DNA from: Stereum hirsutum FP-91666 SS1
Lineage: Eukaryota; Basidiomycota; Agaricomycetes; Russulales; Stereaceae
NCBI RefSeq assembly: GCF_000264905.1
Contig: NW_006763143.1
Span: 729,224-793,223, forward strand
Direction: 5' to 3'
DNA length: 64,000 nt
Within the stretch, counting starts at the first letter, position 1; the number at the start of each line of letters is the position of its first letter. Both the position numbers and the translations under genes were made by a program. The notes under the pieces were generated by a model that made no database searches, was not told the DNA's origin, and saw nothing but the letters and a program-made list of their open reading frames with translations. Below are positions 59,034 to 64,000 of this stretch, one piece after another.

Positions 59034-61034
59034 ATGTGATAACGCTGCGAGAATTATGGGATGTCGATGAAACGGATAGTACCGATGCTCTTGCCCGTGA
59101 TAGCTGGATTAATATGACATTTTATTGTGCAACATCTGATCGCGAGAGACGATTGATAAGAGCACAATGATGCGAGAAAATAAGGAGAACGTACTGAATA
59201 ATACACAACACGAGGTCCAGATGAAGCCTCTTTCGCATGATTTGTTGATACGGACGTCGGAAAAAAGACTGGATAATAACAAGATCTACTTGAAGTAAAA
59301 TGAAAATTTTACGGAGACAGCTGGATGTCAACGGTAGACACATGCAAGACATTGCGAGGACACAGCACTCAAGGCTTTCGACTTAACCGAGCAAGCGGAA
59401 GTAAAATAAAAGGCCGGATTTGGGAACAAAAGGCCTCTTACGACGCGACGCGAGCCGACAAATTGGCACGCACAGAGCCAGTCTCCGGGATCAAACCCTT
59501 CAGTTGAGCCAAAGTTGAACAGGTGGTTGTTGATGAGTATCTCGAACTGGTCCCCCGAGAGTCGTGCTAATTCGCGTATGTGATGATAGTCTGAAATGTT
59601 ACGCACGAGAAAGGAATATCGCTGATGCTCCTGTGACGAAGATGAACAATGGAAAGGGACGACGTGTCGTTGGAGGTCGGGGAGAGCTCGGACAGGAGGC
59701 ATAAAATGGCTAGAGAAACTAGACTGTACTTTGGAGTGTCGAGCGTCTCAAACCGTGTTAGGCAATGTGGTGACGAGGACCTCACGGGGCGAAAGGAGGC
59801 GGACCTTGAGGATAACACGGCATCCTGCCAGTGGACCTAGCGGTGCAGTTCTGAGCCCCGCTCGATGGGCTGGATGCCACTCGATAGAAGGCGATGCAAG
59901 ACCTAGACTAGCCCCGGGAGCCATCAAAAAGAGGTTTTGTTCTAGTTTGGAGAACGTCCGAGTCGTCTTCGTGGTGGTCGTCGTTCTTTCCAAGAATTGC
60001 AGTGTGTGGCGCGCCTTCTGTGCAAACCGCCACACCGGGCCGCACATGCTCGACCCACCGACCACCAAACTTTTAAATCCTTGTTGCAAGCCTTGCCACT
60101 GAAAGTTGCCGTACGCGTATCTGGGATCACAGCAGGCATCAACTCCTTTCGACCTGGCGGACCGGCGACGGACTGTTTGCGGCCAACGCAAATACAAGAT
60201 AGGACCACTTTGTGGGGAAAATTGTAGATACATGATGTATCCGCGCGGTGCCCTCGATATTCCCCTCGAAGCGGAAAAAGCGGAAAATTTCAAATACCTT
60301 TGGAGGAAACAATCCAGCCACGACAAGGATGTTCTATGAGATTTCCGCTGCATTCAGTCAGGTTGGAACAAAGATGCAATGAGGTATGCGTGTGTCAATC
60401 CGCGTGGATCCGTGTGGCAGAAATTCCAAATATAGGGTACTCTTCCGCTTGCTTTCCGCCACCAACTTCAAGTTTCGGCGTGTTTCAGCACACTTTCCGC
60501 CATGCACTTCAAATTTCAGACCAACTTCCGCCAAATTTGGCGGAATGTGGTCCGGTATTTAAGATTTCTTCACCGGCCTCGGACGCAACCTCCTTATGGA
60601 CTAATGTGAAATTCTGTAACACACCAGAAAGGACGCCACTGACTCTGTATATGCTGTATCGGACCTTTTCCAATCATTCCTTTTGTTTCCAGCATTAGAA
60701 ATACCTTGGTGTGATCAGCTCACCCGAAGTCTCGAAATATCTGCGAAATTCGGCTTCACCGAGTTTGATCTAGAATTTGCGCTGGGCGTGGTCCATTGGA
60801 AGCTCATCGGTCCGCCCAAGATAGGTTGATGCCTGGTGTGGATCTTCTAGGAAGGTATCGCTGTGCACAACTTAATATTATTTGAGATGAACTGAGCGCG
60901 TACCTGAGCACGCATTGAACGTGTGGCGCGTGACGTCAAGGCTAAAGCCTGCTTGCTCTCTGCACGACAAGGCACGACTTGTTCTTTCTCTCTTTACCAT
61001 CCCCGCGCCTATACCCACCACTAATCCGCGCACG
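59034..61034. other. Two-kilobase intergenic region
   Basis: Holds the 3' region of the secreted protein gene, overlapping open frames on both strands at 59328-60353 without support, the repeat patch at 60271-60545, and the upstream region of the last gene. A minus-strand frame near 59450-59700 (reading SFLVRNISDYHHIRELARLS) looks slightly protein-like, but I could not join it into a gene. Confidence 0.4.
60271..60545. repeat. TTCCGC/GCGGAA patch with a 20-bp perfect palindrome
   Basis: GCGGAA occurs at 60271-60276, 60280-60285 and 60540-60545, and its complement TTCCGC at 60343-60348, 60443-60448, 60454-60459, 60495-60500 and 60526-60531. Two near-identical 25-nt units (TTTCCGCC plus 3 nt plus ACTTCAA(G/A)TTTC) lie near 60452-60476 and 60493-60517. 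The last unit runs into the palindrome TTCCGCCAAATTTGGCGGAA at 60526-60545. Confidence 0.6.
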
Positions 61035-63706
61035 ATGGCTCGTCCATCGTCGCCGCACACTGTGTATCCAAACTCTTCCAATGACCACAGTTTTACGCCC
61101 AGACGAGAATTCATCAGGGACGACCGAGTTCCCTCCACTTTTGCTATCCTCACTCTCTCTGCTTCTTCTCTCATCAGGCTCTTTGGCTTTCCTCAGCCCT
61201 TCATCTCCGCTCTCAGGAAACTACTGCTTGAAAAGGATCGTCTTGCAGTTGGTTTTCGCGAGGATATCACGCAGAACTTTTGCGAGTTCACTCTCGAAGG
61301 GAAACCATGGGCGAGCCCCAAGAGCATTCCCTCCGAAAAGCTCCTTGTGGATATCCTTGCCGTTCTCTTTCAACATGGCTATGTCTTCCTTTCTACGCTA
61401 GACTATGGCCGCGAACAGGACGATCGTGTCGTTATGGCGTTTTCAAAGCCCAGTCCTAATCATGCCCCACAATCATCCACTCCCCTACTCTCGCCCCTTC
61501 ATAGAACTAGCGGCCACTCGCCTACTCCCACTCTTCCGCCTGTGAGAGTCCCATTTGCCCTATCCTTTCCCAACGCCACGACTCTCCGAGTCATTTCCCC
61601 ACCACTTCATTCCACCCCCGCGATCCTGCAAGCAGTGCGAGGTGCATGGCCACGTGGTGTAGAATCCGAAAAGAAAGTCGGCGATTCTACGTTTGAGTTC
61701 AAACTCAAGGGCTACAAGTGTACGAAATGCGCCCCGTCTCCTTCATCCGCTTGTTATCTTATAACTTCGTCCATCATCCAGGGTTCCAGGAGGATACATT
61801 CGCGACTGACTCGCTGCGACACGTGTTGACTATCCTTGCCTCATTGAACTCGTTCGGTTTTACTCTTCAGACATCAATCTCCGTTGCAAATCGATCACGA
61901 GTCAAGGACCTATGGATCTTTACTGGTCTCAGTAATGCAGACCCGCCAGATTCGCCGCCTGCTAGTCCCGACATGTCCAAGACTTCCTTGCAGGTAGCTC
62001 AGGGAGGGCCGACGCCAGACACAGGTCGTTTTGTAGACCATCGAAAGGCGAGCAGCGTCCCTGGACTATCGCAATCTCACCTTGATAAGACAGGCCACGG
62101 CCGTGCGGCTACTGACAAGGGGCCCACCGCAGCCGTCACGCAGTCGTCACCTCTCGCGAGCCATCCTAGTCTCTTGCGCAAGCCCGCTCCACGAGCACAG
62201 CTCCCAGTATCTGTTGCTGGATCTAGCACATCTCAGGAAGGCGTGCCTCCCATGTCTGGACCAGCCACGCAACGCCTTCCTCGCACGTCTGAAGAACTCG
62301 TCCGTGCCAATCTGCCTAGCACCGTGGGCAGTGCCACAGATATGACTGGCATAGGTACCGCCGCCCACCAGGCGATGGTCGGACCTTCTGCAGAACCCAG
62401 TCCAGCCATTTTCTATTCCACGTCCCCCAAGCCACCGGATACCCATAATCCATATTTCCCCTCGACCACCGCTGCTCTCGCACAATCCGCCAGACCGGCA
62501 TCACCCAAGGCCATTCCTAAGGCACGAGATACCCCGCCAGAGTCTGTTCCCCAGAGTCCGGAACCGTCCACTACCACTTCGATCACTCCTCCGGCTTTCC
62601 CTTCTCCCAACGCGACCGTCGAGCAACCTCCACGAAACACCCTTCAATCGACCGCGACCACGTCGACAACTTCGACCCCTCCTCTTCTCGGTCCCGGAGC
62701 ATTCCGTGATTCAGCTTTCAGCTCAAACACGACGCAGACGTACGAGATCCCTATTACATGGACCGGGAAGGAGCCAGAGAAGGATACGCCAGACGGTAGG
62801 AAGCTTCGTGATCCGGTTCTTCCTGGTGGTTGGGCGAGTCCCGTACAGGAGAAGCCTGAACTGGACGAGTCTTCCAAGTCTTCGTCCCCGACCGATGGGC
62901 CAGTCGAGGACCAAACAGACAGCAGGGACGACGGATTCCTGCGCCCGGGTGGTGAATTTGGACCACGAACGAAGGAGATGACGCCGGAGCAGCAGCAGGT
63001 TAGGGTCAACGAGCCCCAGTTGGTGCAACAGGAGACGGAGAGAAAGAGTCACCCGGTTCTTTTTGGCGAGATTCCAGGAGCGAAGTTGGAAGTGAAGAAT
63101 GTCGGTGATACCAAGAACGACACCCCGAGCGTTAAGCAGGAGCGACATAAGAGCGCAGATGGCTGGGTCATGGTCAATGTCGCACAACCGACTTCCCCGT
63201 CTAGTCTTCATCCACCCTCACATACGAAGAGCGCGTCGGAACCTGCGGTGACGCTTTCGAAACCGGCCAGTCCTCCGAACGGCAACGGTGTTACGCACGC
63301 GGTGAAACCCTTGGAGTCATCCATGTCACCAGCAGCGAAAGCTATCGTTATGGCGGACGCTCTGGAGGCTCATAAGCCAAAGGGTGGAAGCAGGGCCACT
63401 TCGCCTGCTAATGACGCTAGGCCAGCTGATTCGCCTTCTAGGCCAAGTTCTCCACAACAATCATCGAGTTTCCGCCGTCTTTTCTCGCTCAATCGGTCCG
63501 GAGATGAGTCGCAGGGGAAGCAGAAGAAGAGGGAGAAAGACGATCGCGGTCGTAGTAAGCTGTCGGGGGCTGGCGTGACGAAGACGAAGAGTATGGCTCA
63601 GGAGGAGATCGACGAGAAGAAGAAGGCGGGGAAGACGTCGAGGTGGAAGAGGAATAAGGTCCCTCCAGACGTTTCCAAAGCTTCGGAGCGCGTGGCGGTG
63701 GATTGA
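61035..63706 (+). CDS. Large unrecognised protein with folded N-terminus and disordered tail
   Basis: Two exons joined across one intron (61720-61781) give 869 residues. The N-terminal 290 residues look folded: FAILTLSASSLIRLFGFPQP, FREDITQNFCEFTLEGKPWA, EKLLVDILAVLFQHGYVFL, FALSFPNATTLRVISPPLHS, EFKLKGYKWFQEDTFATDSL, RHVLTILASLNSFGFTL and ANRSRVKDLWIFTG. The remaining 580 residues are Ser/Pro/Thr/Lys-rich, with a Lys/Arg-rich end (EKDDRGRSKL, KTSRWKRNKVPP). I do not recognise the family. No signal peptide or membrane span is clear. The start used is the first ATG giving MARPSSPHTVYPN; an open frame upstream to 60915 is probably 5' UTR. Confidence 0.75.
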
Positions 63707-64000
63707 GCACCGCCGAATAGGACTTTCTGGTATGTATGGCTAGATCTTCTCAATCCTCTGCCTCGTTCGGCCTGGTGTTTCCATTGATTGTTTCTTTCTG
63801 TGGACTTTTTTGTGTCGTGTTCTTGGTCACTTGATGGGACGCGACTCCCTTGTTGCAATGCTTTTTGGATGGAAGGTCTATTTTTTAATCATGTTTGCCT
63901 TCATGTTGCTCGAATATCTGTAATCCTACACTTTTGTGCGCACTTCCAACCGACTCCTCTCTTTTCTTCATTATCTTATGTATCTTGTTTCTTACCCCGC
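63707..64000. other. 3' region after the last gene
   Basis: T-rich sequence to the window edge, likely 3' UTR and spacer. No gene seen on either strand. Confidence 0.4.

Noticed and set aside
59748..60353. 201-codon minus-strand frame in the last large gap
   Set aside because: Irregular composition, no recognisable motif, partly inside the repeat patch; frames on the opposite strand are equally long.

Overview
This is nuclear DNA from a basidiomycete fungus, most likely an Agaricomycete. The evidence is genes broken by many introns of roughly 50-70 nt with GT(A/G)NG donors, very short exons, and typical families (a CBM1-carrying GH3 beta-glucosidase, Zn2Cys6 regulators, an agaricomycete-type BTB protein, a small secreted protein). 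I reconstructed gene models by joining reading frames across consensus splice sites that restore a known protein family's frame. No tRNA, rRNA, CRISPR array or recognisable transposon was seen.

Layout. 1-4375 (-): secreted CBM1-GH3 beta-glucosidase, cut by the left edge. 5182-8109 (-): oxysterol-binding protein with PH domain. 9074-11201 (+): 6-phosphogluconate dehydrogenase. 11871-14604 (+): ASNSD1-like asparagine-synthetase-domain protein. 14968-15931 (+): small membrane protein. 16350-17774 (+): prohibitin-1. 18144-19653 (+): PUB1/TIA-1-type RNA-binding protein with a long pyrimidine-rich downstream region. 21393-22482 (+): glutathione S-transferase. 23526-24760 (-) and 25092-26238 (+): Rab7/Ypt7 and Atg16, head to head across a 331-bp shared promoter. 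26958-28965 (-): mitochondrial branched-chain aminotransferase. 30890-33354 (+): transcription factor with two consecutive Zn2Cys6 clusters. 33771-35063 (+) and about 47288-48515 (+): two paralogues of an unrecognised family. 35867-37261 (-): single-pass membrane protein, divergent from 37666-40104 (+): PXA-domain protein. 40991-45555 (+): GH15 glucoamylase/trehalase-like enzyme with about 36 introns and exons down to 8-9 nt. 49090-50075 (+): Mpv17/PMP22 protein. 50774-53032 (+): pepsin-type aspartic protease. 53749-55440 (+): amidohydrolase. 56173-57367 (+): BTB protein. 58527-59033 (+): small secreted protein. 61035-63706 (+): large unrecognised protein with a disordered tail.

Most genes are unrelated housekeeping or secretory functions, not one pathway cluster. 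The clearest functional neighbours are Ypt7 and Atg16, which act in the same autophagy-to-vacuole route. The most unusual features are the microexon architecture of the GH15 gene (with two GC-AG introns), the tandem zinc clusters, the uncharacterised paralogue pair, and a palindromic TTCCGC/GCGGAA repeat patch near 60.3-60.5 kb.
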